The translations under genes and the position numbers were made by a program. From positions 1-64,000 of the forward strand of contig JAHHQN010000009.1 in assembly GCA_020026375.1 (NCBI GenBank): a stretch of 64,000 bases of DNA. Reading direction: 5' to 3'. Source of the stretch: Alistipes sp. Lineage in GTDB: Bacteria > Bacteroidota > Bacteroidia > Bacteroidales > Rikenellaceae. Below the pieces are notes generated by a model that was not told the DNA's origin, made no database searches, and was given only the letters and a program-made list of their open reading frames with translations. Every line of letters begins with the position of its first letter. The first letter of the stretch is position 1. Of this stretch, positions 7,355 to 17,876 are shown in pieces.

Positions 7355-9697
7355 TTAGTAAAGGTTGAAACGAAGGCCGAAGTAGAACTTGCGGCCCATG
7401 AGCGGACCCCACACGTTCATCGAGTTGAACTTCGAGGAGTAGGGGTTCGAGGCATTGAGGATAGGCACCTCCTGATGGTAGTCGGCGATGTTCTCACAAC
7501 CCAGATAGAGGTCGAACTTGCCCACCTTGCGGGTCACCTGCGCGAAGAACATCGGATAGCGGGGCGAGTGCGTCGAATGGGAAAGGTCGCCGTCCTGCGT
7601 CGGGATACGCGCCGCGCCGTTGAGCTGCGCCGTCACATCGAATGTCCAGCGGCGGAACCGTGTGGCATACTGGAGGTTCAACAACGTCTTGTACTCGCTC
7701 ACCAGCGGACGCTGCACATGCGCCACCGTGCCGTCGGGACGGCGCACGGTCATCTGGCTGTCGGTGTAGCGGAAGGTGGCGAAGATGTCGAAACGCTCCA
7801 CGGGAGTCCAGGTGAAGTCCACCTGATAGGTGTCGGTGTGCGAGTTGCCGTCGGTGTTGTAGAAGACGATGCTCTGCGCGTCGTACTCCTGATCAGCCAC
7901 CACCGCGTTGTAGAACTCCGTGCGGAAGTAGTCGAAGCTCAGCGTGGCATTCTTCTCGCCGGCCAGCGAGAAGGTCTGCGTGAGACTGCCGCCCACGGTC
8001 AACGCCTTCTCCATGCGGTTGAAATCCCAGTAGGAGGGAATCTCAATCTTGCGGCCCGTGGCCAGCATGCCGATATTGTCGGTGATGATGTTGGTCGAGC
8101 GGTAGCCCAGACCGGCCGACACTCGCAGCACGGTGGTGGGGGTCATGTTCCACTTGATGTGGCCGCGCGGCGTGAAGTAGAACTTGTCGTAGAAGGTGTT
8201 GTAGTCGCCGCGCACGCCGGCCACCAGCGAGAACTTGTCCTTGATGGTGTAGGTGTATTCGGCATAGGCACCCGCCTCGCCCTCACGACGGTCGAGGTTG
8301 TAGTTGCGCTCCACATGGTCAATCCACGGGGTGGAGTTCATCAGCTTCTCGCGGTAGTAGGCCAGACGACCCTGCACACCGACGCTCAACAGCGAGCGGT
8401 AGGTGAAATAGTGGGCATACATCAGGTTCAGCGAGAGGGTATTCTCATTGCCGCGGTAGTCGTTCAGACCGAAGTAGGCCTTTTCGTTGAAGTGGTCGAA
8501 GTCGGCCACGAAGGCGATGTTGGAGCGGTTCTCGGCCTGCTCCTCCTCGTCATACACGGCAGCACCCACGGGCATACCCAGCTTGAAGTAGCCGTTGGCG
8601 TTGCGGTTGCGGATATGCGAGCCGTAGAGCGGCATGTCGACACCCTTCTGCTCCCAGTCCCAGTTCTCGTGCATGGCCTCGCGCATGGCGCCGTTGTCCT
8701 TGTAGTCGAACATGCCGCCCAGACGGTTCTCCTGCACGAACTTCCAGCCCCAGCGCATCTGCATGCCGTTGTCGGCGGTGTAAAGCCACTTGTTGGCGAA
8801 GTTCATCATGTTCGACTTGGGCAGGTCGCGGAAACCGTCGTGGTTGTGGTCCATCTTGCGCACGTCGGTGTCGGCCGAGCCGTGGAGGAGAATCACCGTC
8901 GAGAGCTTCTTGTCGCGCGACACGGGGAAGGCCGACGAAATGTTGGCCTCGGGACGCAACTCGTCGTCGAGATAGAGGTTCACGAAGAGCCGCTCGCTGT
9001 CGGTGGGCTTGCGGTGTTCGAGGTTGATCTGACCGGTCACGGCCTCATGGCCCGAGGTCACCGACGAGACACCCTTCGACACCTGAATGGAGTTGAGCCA
9101 CATGCCCGGAGTGTAGCTCAGGCCGTAGGGCGAGCTGAGTCCGCGCATGATGGGACGGTTCTCGTCGAGAATCTGGGTGTAGGTGCCGGCCAGACCCAGC
9201 ATTTTAATCTGACGCGCACCCGAGATGGCATCGCTGTAACCCACGGTCACCGATGCCGAGTTTTCGAAGCTCTCGGCCAGATTGCAGCAGGCCATCTTGC
9301 AGAGTCCGGCGAAGGAAATCATCTCGCCCTTGAGTACGCCCTCCGCCTTGACGAAGTTGCCTTGCAGGTTGCCCTCCACCACCACGTCTTCGAGAGCAAC
9401 GCCCTCCGACGAGAGCAGGAACTGCACACGTCCGCCGTCATCGGCCACACGCAGCGTGTCGTTGACGTAGCCCAGGAACGAGGCCACCAGCAGGTCATGA
9501 TTTTTGACTTTGTGAAGCGAGAATTTGCCGTCGGCATCGGTACTCGCACCGATATTGGTGCCGGCCCAATAGACCGAAGCACCCACCAGAGGTTCGTTGT
9601 CGGCACCGCGCACCACGCCGTTGACCTCGTTGGCGTGCGCCATCGCACCCACGAGGAGAGCCGACAGAGATAAAAAGATATTTCTGTAGATTGTCAT
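7355..9697 (-). CDS. TonB-dependent outer-membrane receptor, probably for a metal
   Basis: The 780-residue product has a signal peptide, a carboxypeptidase-regulatory-like domain (about 25-100: VNGVVRGADNEPLVGASV), a plug domain (about 105-230, with QIKMLGLAGTYTQILDENRP) and a beta-barrel ending in the aromatic strand FYFGLRFNLY. It is a single-gene receptor without a SusD partner, so polysaccharide uptake is unlikely. The plug carries an unusual cysteine cluster, LCKMACCNLAE. Flanking genes encode a Cys/His-rich exported protein and an HMA protein, pointing to copper or another transition metal. The substrate is inferred from context only. Confidence 0.88.
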   Translation of the reverse strand: MTIYRNIFLSLSALLVGAMAHANEVNGVVRGADNEPLVGASVYWAGTNIGASTDADGKFSLHKVKNHDLLVASFLGYVNDTLRVADDGGRVQFLLSSEGVALEDVVVEGNLQGNFVKAEGVLKGEMISFAGLCKMACCNLAESFENSASVTVGYSDAISGARQIKMLGLAGTYTQILDENRPIMRGLSSPYGLSYTPGMWLNSIQVSKGVSSVTSGHEAVTGQINLEHRKPTDSERLFVNLYLDDELRPEANISSAFPVSRDKKLSTVILLHGSADTDVRKMDHNHDGFRDLPKSNMMNFANKWLYTADNGMQMRWGWKFVQENRLGGMFDYKDNGAMREAMHENWDWEQKGVDMPLYGSHIRNRNANGYFKLGMPVGAAVYDEEEQAENRSNIAFVADFDHFNEKAYFGLNDYRGNENTLSLNLMYAHYFTYRSLLSVGVQGRLAYYREKLMNSTPWIDHVERNYNLDRREGEAGAYAEYTYTIKDKFSLVAGVRGDYNTFYDKFYFTPRGHIKWNMTPTTVLRVSAGLGYRSTNIITDNIGMLATGRKIEIPSYWDFNRMEKALTVGGSLTQTFSLAGEKNATLSFDYFRTEFYNAVVADQEYDAQSIVFYNTDGNSHTDTYQVDFTWTPVERFDIFATFRYTDSQMTVRRPDGTVAHVQRPLVSEYKTLLNLQYATRFRRWTFDVTAQLNGAARIPTQDGDLSHSTHSPRYPMFFAQVTRKVGKFDLYLGCENIADYHQEVPILNASNPYSSKFNSMNVWGPLMGRKFYFGLRFNLY

Positions 9698-9772
9698 TAT
9701 GGATATCCGTAAAATATAGGTAAAAAGTAACCGGCCGGTATTCGCAATACCGACCCAAAGAGGCTTTCGACA

Positions 9773-10183
9773 CTATATTTGCGGAGGGCCGCGCACCCCG
9801 ATACCCGCCACTGCTCCCGTGCAGAGACACGTGTGGAGACTGCCGTAGCACCACGCCACACACGGGAGCGGTGCACGGAGTCCGGCCGAGAAGTCGACCG
9901 GAGCGACAGCATCTGCCGCCCAGCAGCGGCATGCGTCCTTGTAGTCCGGCGAGGGGATATAGAGTGTGGTCTGACCGGCATGGTCGTCGTCACAGCAGGG
10001 CGGAGCCGAATAGTGCGACTCCAAATCCGTCTCCGACGACAGGCCGTGGGTATGACACGAATGGGCATGCTCTTCCGACATTCTCACACAATGACACGCC
10101 AGCGACGCATAGACCGGCATACCCACAAACAGCAGGTATATCGTCAGCATGAGCATCGACAGGTATCTTTTCAGTGTCATCAT
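9773..10183 (-). CDS. Cys/His-rich exported protein, putative metal binder
   Basis: The 136-residue product has an N-terminal signal or anchor segment (LSMLMLTIYLLFVGMPVYA) and then a short mature chain with 11 Cys and many His. Clusters include ACHC, HAHSCHTH, PPCCDDDH and ACRCW. The pattern loosely recalls the HYC_CC_PP-type small proteins of Bacteroidota, but I do not recognise an exact family. It is first in a three-gene unit with a TonB receptor and an HMA protein. A periplasmic metal-binding or sensing role is inference. The gene is real by position, promoter and signal peptide. Confidence 0.7.
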   Translation of the reverse strand: MMTLKRYLSMLMLTIYLLFVGMPVYASLACHCVRMSEEHAHSCHTHGLSSETDLESHYSAPPCCDDDHAGQTTLYIPSPDYKDACRCWAADAVAPVDFSAGLRAPLPCVAWCYGSLHTCLCTGAVAGIGVRGPPQI

Positions 10184-10234
10184 CGTAAGGTTTCAAGAGC
10201 AACAAGAATGCCCGATTTTCGGTTTTCAGTGCGA

Positions 10235-10242
10235 CAAAGATA
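10235..10242 (-). promoter_or_regulatory. -7 element for the metal cassette
   Basis: TATCTTTG on the minus strand, about 45 nt before the predicted transcript reaches the ATG at 10183. No -33 TTTG is visible at the usual distance, so regulation may be needed. Confidence 0.5.
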
Positions 10243-10362
10243 ATTATTTTTCATCTCACCGCCATATTTCCTGCTCCAAAATACCTATTTTTCAGGAGCG
10301 CGCCACCCCGCCCCTGCCTCATCTTTTCGCGGTGCGATGACGCTCATCTGCGCCAAAATCCG

Positions 10363-10370
10363 TATCTTTG
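10363..10370 (+). promoter_or_regulatory. -7 element directly at the recQ start
   Basis: TATCTTTG ends only 4 nt before the GTG start codon at 10375. The expected transcription start would fall at or within a few bases of the codon, giving a nearly leaderless mRNA. Confidence 0.45.
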
Positions 10371-10374
10371 CCCT

Positions 10375-12309
10375 GTGAAGAAGAACGACGACAAAATATA
10401 TGAGGTGCTGCGCCGCTACTGGGGCTACACGGGTTTCCGCTCCATACAGGAGCAGATTATCCGCGACGTCCTCGACGGACGCGACACACTGGCACTCATG
10501 CCCACGGGCGGCGGCAAGTCACTCACCTATCAGGTGCCGACACTGGCCGGCGAGGGGTTGTGTGTGGTCATCACTCCGCTCATCGCTCTGATGAAGGACC
10601 AGGTCGACCGCCTGCGCAAGCTGGGCATTCCGGCCGTGGCCATTCATTCGGGACTCTCACCCCGACAGATTGACATCGGACTGGACAATGCCGCCTACGG
10701 CGATGTGCGCTTTCTCTATGTCGCCCCCGAACGACTCTTCACCGAGGCTTTCCGCCTGCGTGTGCAGCGCATGCCCGTGACGCTCATCGCCGTCGACGAG
10801 GCCCACTGCATCTCGCAATGGGGCTACGACTTCCGCCCCTCCTACCTGCAAATCGCCCACCTGCGCGAGCTGCTGCCCGATGTTCCGGTGCTGGCACTCA
10901 CCGCCTCGGCCACCGACAAAGTGGCCGACGACATCATGTCGCACCTCAAGTTCCGCGAGAAACATCTGCTGCGCAGCAGCTTCTCGCGTCCCAACCTCTC
11001 GTATGCCGTGCGCCACACCGACGACAAGAACGAGCAGCTTCTGCGCCTTGTCAACAATGTGGCGGGGTCGGGCATTGTCTACATGCGCACCCGCGAAGGC
11101 ACCGAACAGATTGCCGACCTGCTCCGCGAGAAGGGCATCGCGGTCACCAGCTACCACGGCGGCATGGCCCACACCGAACGCACCCTCCGACAGGAGGAGT
11201 GGATTTCGGGCAAGGCGCGCGTGATGGTGGCCACCAACGCCTTCGGCATGGGCATCGACAAGCAGGACGTGCGCTTCGTGGTACACTACACCCCGTGCGA
11301 CTCGCTGGAGAGCTACTACCAGGAGGCAGGACGTGCCGGCCGCGACGGAGAGCGTGCCTATGCCCTGCTGCTCATCTCGTCGGACGACCCGGAGCGCATC
11401 GTCAAACGCTTCGACATGGAGTTTCCGCCCCTCAAACAGGTCAAGGATATCTACGACAGCATCTGCAACTACCTGCAAATCCCCATCGGCGACGGCGAGA
11501 CGACCTCCTACATGTTCAACCTCCACGACTTCTGCTCGCGCGAACATATCTATTCGGGAACGGTGGTCAGCGCCCTGAAGCTCCTCCAGCAGAACGGCTA
11601 CCTGACCTACACCGATGCCGAGGAACACCCGGCCCGAATCATGTTCACGGTGAGCCGCGACGAGCTCTACCGCCTGCGTGTCGAGAAGGAGGACCTCGAC
11701 ACCATCATTCGTATCCTGCTCCGCCTCTACAACGGCATCTTCACCGAATTCCGCCCCATCAACGAGGGCGAAATCGCCACCTGGAGCGGCTACACGGTGG
11801 AGAAGGTCAAGGAGCGGCTCAAACGGCTGTGGCTGCTGCGCGTCATTCGCTACATACCCTCCAACCGCTCGCCCATGCTCTTCTTCAACCGCGAGCGACT
11901 CGACCGCCACAACCTCTATATCTCGCCCGACACCTACCGTCGCCGCCGCGAGCTGATGGAGGAGCGCTTCGGGAGCATGCTCCGCTACGCCCAGAACGAG
12001 GAGCGGTGCCGCAGCCAGATTATCGAGGAGTATTTCGGCGACCGCGACGCACAGCCCTGCGGCGTGTGTGACGTGTGTCTGGCCCGCCGCCGCGAACAGA
12101 ACCGCCGTCTGGCCGCCACATCGCCCGACGACGACAAAGCCCTGCTCTCACGGCTGCTCGAACGCCTTGCCACCTCGCCGGCCGACCCCCACACCCTGGC
12201 CGCCACCTTCCCCTCCTCGCCCGAACACCTCGCACGGCTGCTCAAAATCGCACTGCGCGAGGGCAAAATCACCACGCTCGAGGACGGGAAATTAAAAATA
12301 ATTGAGTAA
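10375..12309 (+). CDS. recQ: RecQ-family ATP-dependent DNA helicase, short form
   Basis: 3'-5' DNA helicase for recombination and repair. The 644-residue product starts at GTG. Walker A MPTGGGKS lies near residue 45 and the DEAH box VDEAHCISQW near 140. A RecQ zinc-binding cluster with CGVCDVC lies near 550-570, and a winged-helix-like C-terminus follows. No HRDC domain is apparent, unlike the longer paralogue at 58521-60722. A promoter for the next gene overlaps its stop codon. Confidence 0.92.
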   Translation: MKKNDDKIYEVLRRYWGYTGFRSIQEQIIRDVLDGRDTLALMPTGGGKSLTYQVPTLAGEGLCVVITPLIALMKDQVDRLRKLGIPAVAIHSGLSPRQIDIGLDNAAYGDVRFLYVAPERLFTEAFRLRVQRMPVTLIAVDEAHCISQWGYDFRPSYLQIAHLRELLPDVPVLALTASATDKVADDIMSHLKFREKHLLRSSFSRPNLSYAVRHTDDKNEQLLRLVNNVAGSGIVYMRTREGTEQIADLLREKGIAVTSYHGGMAHTERTLRQEEWISGKARVMVATNAFGMGIDKQDVRFVVHYTPCDSLESYYQEAGRAGRDGERAYALLLISSDDPERIVKRFDMEFPPLKQVKDIYDSICNYLQIPIGDGETTSYMFNLHDFCSREHIYSGTVVSALKLLQQNGYLTYTDAEEHPARIMFTVSRDELYRLRVEKEDLDTIIRILLRLYNGIFTEFRPINEGEIATWSGYTVEKVKERLKRLWLLRVIRYIPSNRSPMLFFNRERLDRHNLYISPDTYRRRRELMEERFGSMLRYAQNEERCRSQIIEEYFGDRDAQPCGVCDVCLARRREQNRRLAATSPDDDKALLSRLLERLATSPADPHTLAATFPSSPEHLARLLKIALREGKITTLEDGKLKIIE

Positions 12310-12314
12310 TTTTG
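12307..12314 (+). promoter_or_regulatory. -7 element overlapping the recQ stop codon
   Basis: TAATTTTG begins at the recQ TAA itself and lies 17 nt before the exonuclease ATG at 12332. It would give the exonuclease its own short-leader transcript. Confidence 0.4.
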
Positions 12315-12331
12315 TGGGAATATATTTCAAG

Positions 12332-12940
12332 ATGAGCTACGAGAATAAATTTATCAACAAAATAAGCAACGAAGCGGTGGCCGAACTTCCGGCCGTGGAG
12401 TTCCACGGCAACATCACGGTCATCGACGACGAAGCACAGATTGAGGCGGCCTGCCGTGAGCTGGCCGAGAGCCGTATTGTGGGATTCGACACAGAAACCC
12501 GCCCCTCGTTCCGCGCAGGGGTCAGCTACAAGGTGTCGCTGCTCCAGCTCTCCACCCCCAGGCACTGCTTCCTGTTCCGTCTCAACAAAATCCCCCTGTC
12601 GAAACCCCTGCTCCAACTGCTGGAGGACAAACAGCTGCTGAAAATCGGCACCGACGTGAGCGGCGACCTGCGCTCGCTGCGCCAGTTGCGCCACTTCCGC
12701 GACGGCGGCTTCGTCGACCTGCAAAGCATCGCCCCCGACTGGGGCATCGAGGACAAGAGCCTGCGCAAGCTCTCGTCGATCGTACTGGGCAAACGAGTGT
12801 CGAAAGCCCAGCGACTGAGCAACTGGGAGGCCGCAGCCTTCACCGACAAACAGAAAATCTATGCCGCCACCGACGCGTGGGTCTGCATACAAATCTACAA
12901 CAGATTACAACATACTCAGAAAATCAAAAAAAAGAAATAA
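12332..12940 (+). CDS. 3'-5' exonuclease, DEDDy (RNase D/WRN-like)
   Basis: The 202-residue product is a single DEDD exonuclease domain. Exo I is VGFDTETRPSF (Asp, Glu), Exo II is KIGTDVSGDL (Asp), and Exo III has the Yxx(x)D pattern YAATDAWVCIQIY. There is no HRDC domain, so it is closer to stand-alone WRN-type exonucleases than to full RNase D. The start at 12332 is chosen because ten upstream in-frame codons overlap the promoter element. It sits between a RecQ helicase and an rRNA methyltransferase, so a DNA-repair or RNA role is open. Its stop overlaps the next ATG by one base (TAATG). Confidence 0.88.
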   Translation: MSYENKFINKISNEAVAELPAVEFHGNITVIDDEAQIEAACRELAESRIVGFDTETRPSFRAGVSYKVSLLQLSTPRHCFLFRLNKIPLSKPLLQLLEDKQLLKIGTDVSGDLRSLRQLRHFRDGGFVDLQSIAPDWGIEDKSLRKLSSIVLGKRVSKAQRLSNWEAAAFTDKQKIYAATDAWVCIQIYNRLQHTQKIKKKK

Positions 12941-14139
12941 TGACACCGCAGGTACATCTTCGCAGAGGCAAGGAGGAGTCTATCCAACGCCGCCACCCGT
13001 GGATTTTTTCGGGCGCAATCGACTACATCAAAGCAGACGACCAGACACAGCTCAACGAGGGTTCCATCGTCGAGGTCTACACCCATTCGGGCGACTTCGT
13101 GGCACAGGGACACTACCAGATCGGCTCCATCGCCGTGCGTATCCTCACCTTCAAGCGTGAGACCATCGACCAGGCCTGGTGGAACCACCGCATAGAGGTG
13201 GCCCACGACGTGCGCCGCACCCTCCACCTGACCGACAACCCCCAGACCGACTGCTACCGTCTGGTCCACGGCGAGGGCGACTCGCTGCCCGGTCTGGTGG
13301 TCGACATCTACGCCACCACCGCCGTGGTGCAGTGCCACTCGGTGGGCATGTACCTCTCGCGCATGAACATCGCCGAGGCCATTCGCACCGTCTACGGCGA
13401 CCGCATTACGGCCATCTACGACAAATCGTCACAGACCCTGCCCTTCAAGGCCAATCTGGGTGCCGTCGACGGCTATCTGTGGGGTTCCACCCCCCACAAG
13501 TCGCAGGTCGTGCATGAGAACGGCGAGAAGTTCCTCGTCAACTGGGAGGAGGGTCAGAAGACCGGCTTCTTCCTCGACCAGAGAGAGAACCGCGAACTGG
13601 TGAAACGCTACTCGAAGGGACGCACCGTACTCAACACCTTCTGCTACACGGGCGGTTTCTCGGTCTACGCCATGTCGGGCGGCGCAAAGGAGGTCTGCTC
13701 GGTCGACTCTTCGGAGCGCGCCGTGTCGCTGGCCTCGGAGAACATGGTGCTCAACTTCGGCGAGGATTGTCCCCACTCGGAGGTGGCCGCCGATGCCGTG
13801 GAGTACCTCAAGAACATCGGCAGCAAGTATGACCTCATCATTCTCGACCCCCCGGCCTTCGCCAAGCACCACAAGGTGTTGGGCAACGCCATGCAGGGTT
13901 ACCGCCGCCTCAACGCACGCGCCCTGTCGCAAATCAAGCCGGGCGGTATTCTCTTCACCTTCTCCTGCTCGCAGGCCGTGTCGAAGGAGCTGTTCCGCAC
14001 CACCGTTTTCTCGGCGGCAGCCATCGCAGGACGCAAGGTGAGAATCCTCCACCAGCTCACCCAGCCGGCCGACCACCCCATCAACATCTACCACCCCGAG
14101 GGCGAATACCTCAAGGGTCTGGTACTCTATGTGGAGTAG
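12940..14139 (+). CDS. rlmI: Class I rRNA methyltransferase, RlmI-like
   Basis: SAM-dependent methyltransferase of 399 residues that probably makes m5C in 23S rRNA. An N-terminal PUA-like domain (RRGKEESIQRRHPWIFSGAI) is followed by the Rossmann methyltransferase domain with VLNTFCYTGGFSVYAMSGGA (SAM binding), SVDSS and the catalytic LDPPAFAK, plus the TFSCS cysteine near residue 345. The start at 12940 gives MTPQVHLRRG, the family N-terminus, and overlaps the upstream stop by one base. The exact target base is inferred from family resemblance. Confidence 0.88.
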   Translation: MTPQVHLRRGKEESIQRRHPWIFSGAIDYIKADDQTQLNEGSIVEVYTHSGDFVAQGHYQIGSIAVRILTFKRETIDQAWWNHRIEVAHDVRRTLHLTDNPQTDCYRLVHGEGDSLPGLVVDIYATTAVVQCHSVGMYLSRMNIAEAIRTVYGDRITAIYDKSSQTLPFKANLGAVDGYLWGSTPHKSQVVHENGEKFLVNWEEGQKTGFFLDQRENRELVKRYSKGRTVLNTFCYTGGFSVYAMSGGAKEVCSVDSSERAVSLASENMVLNFGEDCPHSEVAADAVEYLKNIGSKYDLIILDPPAFAKHHKVLGNAMQGYRRLNARALSQIKPGGILFTFSCSQAVSKELFRTTVFSAAAIAGRKVRILHQLTQPADHPINIYHPEGEYLKGLVLYVE

Positions 14140-14162
14140 TCCCCCCACGGCAAACGATACAG

Positions 14163-14200
14163 AAAAAGGAGATTTTCCCCGGTGGAAAATCTCCTTTTTT
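14163..14200 (+). terminator. Terminator after rlmI
   Basis: AAAAAGGAGATTTTCC pairs with GGAAAATCTCCTTTTT around a short loop, and the T-tract ends near 14200. The flanking A-run means it may also work on the other strand. Confidence 0.85.
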
Positions 14201-14234
14201 CGTCCTCCTGCTGCCCCGACCGCGCGGCAACAGC

Positions 14235-14270
14235 AAAAAAAAGAGAGTCGGAAACAAATTCCGACTCTCT
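14235..14270 (-). terminator. Terminator of yidC
   Basis: Stem GAGAGTCGGAA/TTCCGACTCTC (14243-14269), with an A-run on the plus-strand left side that reads as a T-tract on the minus strand. It is 20 bp beyond the yidC stop. Confidence 0.85.
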
Positions 14271-14290
14271 TTTCATGAGGATATTTCCGT

Positions 14291-16210
14291 TTATTTCTTG
14301 TTACGCTTGGCCTCCTGCTCACGCATCAGCTCCTCGTAACGCAACTGGAACTTCGACTTCTTGCCGTTCATCTTCTTGGCGGCATTGGCCTGCATGGCGG
14401 CGTGCAGCTTGTCATCGTCGACAAAGCGACGGATAAACTGTGTCTGTCCGATGGTAAAGAGGTTCGAGAGCAGATAGTAGTAACACAAACCGCTCGAGTA
14501 GCTGTTGAACCAGAACAACAGCATGATGGGCATCATGTAGACCATCATGAACTTCATACCGGCCATCTGCGGCTGCGACGAGGCAGTCTGCTGATAGTTG
14601 TAGTAGGAGTAGGCGAAGGTCGAGAGCGCCATCAGGAGGGCGAACAACGACACATGGTCACCGTAGAACGGAATCGAGAACGGCAGGTTCACGATGCTGT
14701 CGAACGACGAGAGGTCATCGGCCCACAGGAAGGGCTGGTCACGCAACTCGATGGAGGCGGGGAAGAAGCGGAACATGGCAATCAGAATCGGGAACTGAAT
14801 CAGCATGGGGATACAACCGCCCATGGGGTTGATGCCCATCTTCTTGTAGAGTTCCATGGTGGCCTGCTGACGCTTCATGGCATCTTCCTGCTTGGGGTAC
14901 TTCTTGTTCAGCTCGTCGACCTGCGGCTTGATGATACGCATCTTGGCCATCGAGACATAGCTCTTGTAGGTCATGGGCGAAATCACCAGACGAATCAGCA
15001 CGGCCAGAATCAGAATGATGATACCGAAGCTGCCAATGTAGTTGCGCAGGAAGTCGAACACGGGAATCACACACCAGCGGTTGATCCAGCCGATGATGCC
15101 CCAGCCCAGCGGAATGAGACGCTCGATATGAATCTCCTCACCGTCGTCACCCACGGTCACGTCCTTGAGAATGGAGTAACGGTTGGGGCCAAAGTAGAAC
15201 GCGAAGTCATAGGCGGTCTTCTCCGCCGAGAAGGGAACCACCATCTTCGATGCAAAGTTCTTGATGAATCCCGAACCGGCCTTCTCGGTGGTGAACGACA
15301 AATCGGCCGAAGCTACATTGTCGGGTGCGATGAATACCGACGAGAAGAACTGCTGCTTGAAGGCTACCCAGTTTACGGGGGTGGTGATGTTCTCGCTCTT
15401 GGCCTCCTCGCTCATGCCCAGCTCCTCGATGGAAGCCTCACCGGGCAGACGGTAAGCCAGCGTGGTGTACATGTTCTCGTTCTTGAAACCCTTCTCGTTC
15501 TGGTAGGAGGTGTTCGACCAGCCCAACTCGAAGCCCGACTGACCGGCCATCTCGGCAGCCATGCCCACCATACGCACGTCGAAGTCGACGAGGTAGTCCG
15601 AGGCGGGGTTTTTGCTGTCATGCACCAGGTAGACATACTCCAGATACGACGACTCGCCCACCGGCAGACGGAACGCCACCTCACGGGTGCCGTCCTCACG
15701 GGTGACGACAGGCTGCGCCGTGAAGTAGTAGTTCATGGTGTTCACCGGAATGAATCTGTTGTCGCGCTTGAGGTGGAAGAGCATCGAGAAGTTGGCGCTC
15801 TCGGGATCGAAGAGCTTGACCAGCTCGTTGCGCTCACCGCGCGGTGCATACTTGGTGTACTCCTTCAGTGTGACGTCCTTGACCTGACCGCCACGGGTCG
15901 AGAAGTCGATTTTCAGCACGTCGTTCTCCACCGAGACAATCTGCTCCTCGCCCTGAGTGGCTGCGGCAAGGGTCTCGCCCACCACGGCCACCTTGCGCTC
16001 GAGCATCTCCTCACGGGTTTCCTCCGCAGGGGTGAATACAAGGCTGTCGGCAGTCGGCTCGGGAGCGTTGGCACGCGCCAACGAGTCCTGATAGTTCTGC
16101 CATGCGGTCAGTTGTTCCTGATATTTCTGTTGTTGTTTGGAGTTGTAAATCGAGTAGCCCACAAAGAGCAGCGACACGATGACAAATCCGAGAATTGATT
16201 TTTTGTCCAT
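14291..16210 (-). CDS. yidC: Membrane protein insertase YidC
   Basis: Inner-membrane insertase of 639 residues that helps Sec insert and fold membrane proteins. The N-terminal transmembrane anchor ILGFVIVSLLFVGYSIY is followed by a coiled linker, a large periplasmic beta domain (about 60-360) and the conserved five-helix core from about residue 370, including MTYKSYVSMAKMRIIKPQ and the GGCIPMLIQFPILIAMF helix. The Lys/Arg-rich tail (about 605-639) is typical for ribosome contact. It follows pyrG after 17 bp in the DUF349-pyrG-yidC operon. Confidence 0.96.
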   Translation of the reverse strand: MDKKSILGFVIVSLLFVGYSIYNSKQQQKYQEQLTAWQNYQDSLARANAPEPTADSLVFTPAEETREEMLERKVAVVGETLAAATQGEEQIVSVENDVLKIDFSTRGGQVKDVTLKEYTKYAPRGERNELVKLFDPESANFSMLFHLKRDNRFIPVNTMNYYFTAQPVVTREDGTREVAFRLPVGESSYLEYVYLVHDSKNPASDYLVDFDVRMVGMAAEMAGQSGFELGWSNTSYQNEKGFKNENMYTTLAYRLPGEASIEELGMSEEAKSENITTPVNWVAFKQQFFSSVFIAPDNVASADLSFTTEKAGSGFIKNFASKMVVPFSAEKTAYDFAFYFGPNRYSILKDVTVGDDGEEIHIERLIPLGWGIIGWINRWCVIPVFDFLRNYIGSFGIIILILAVLIRLVISPMTYKSYVSMAKMRIIKPQVDELNKKYPKQEDAMKRQQATMELYKKMGINPMGGCIPMLIQFPILIAMFRFFPASIELRDQPFLWADDLSSFDSIVNLPFSIPFYGDHVSLFALLMALSTFAYSYYNYQQTASSQPQMAGMKFMMVYMMPIMLLFWFNSYSSGLCYYYLLSNLFTIGQTQFIRRFVDDDKLHAAMQANAAKKMNGKKSKFQLRYEELMREQEAKRNKK

Positions 16211-16227
16211 TTACAATCTTTAAATTA

Positions 16228-17847
<1,620 letters not shown>

Positions 17848-17876
17848 AAGTGCTGTATATATTTTAAATTCGTTGT

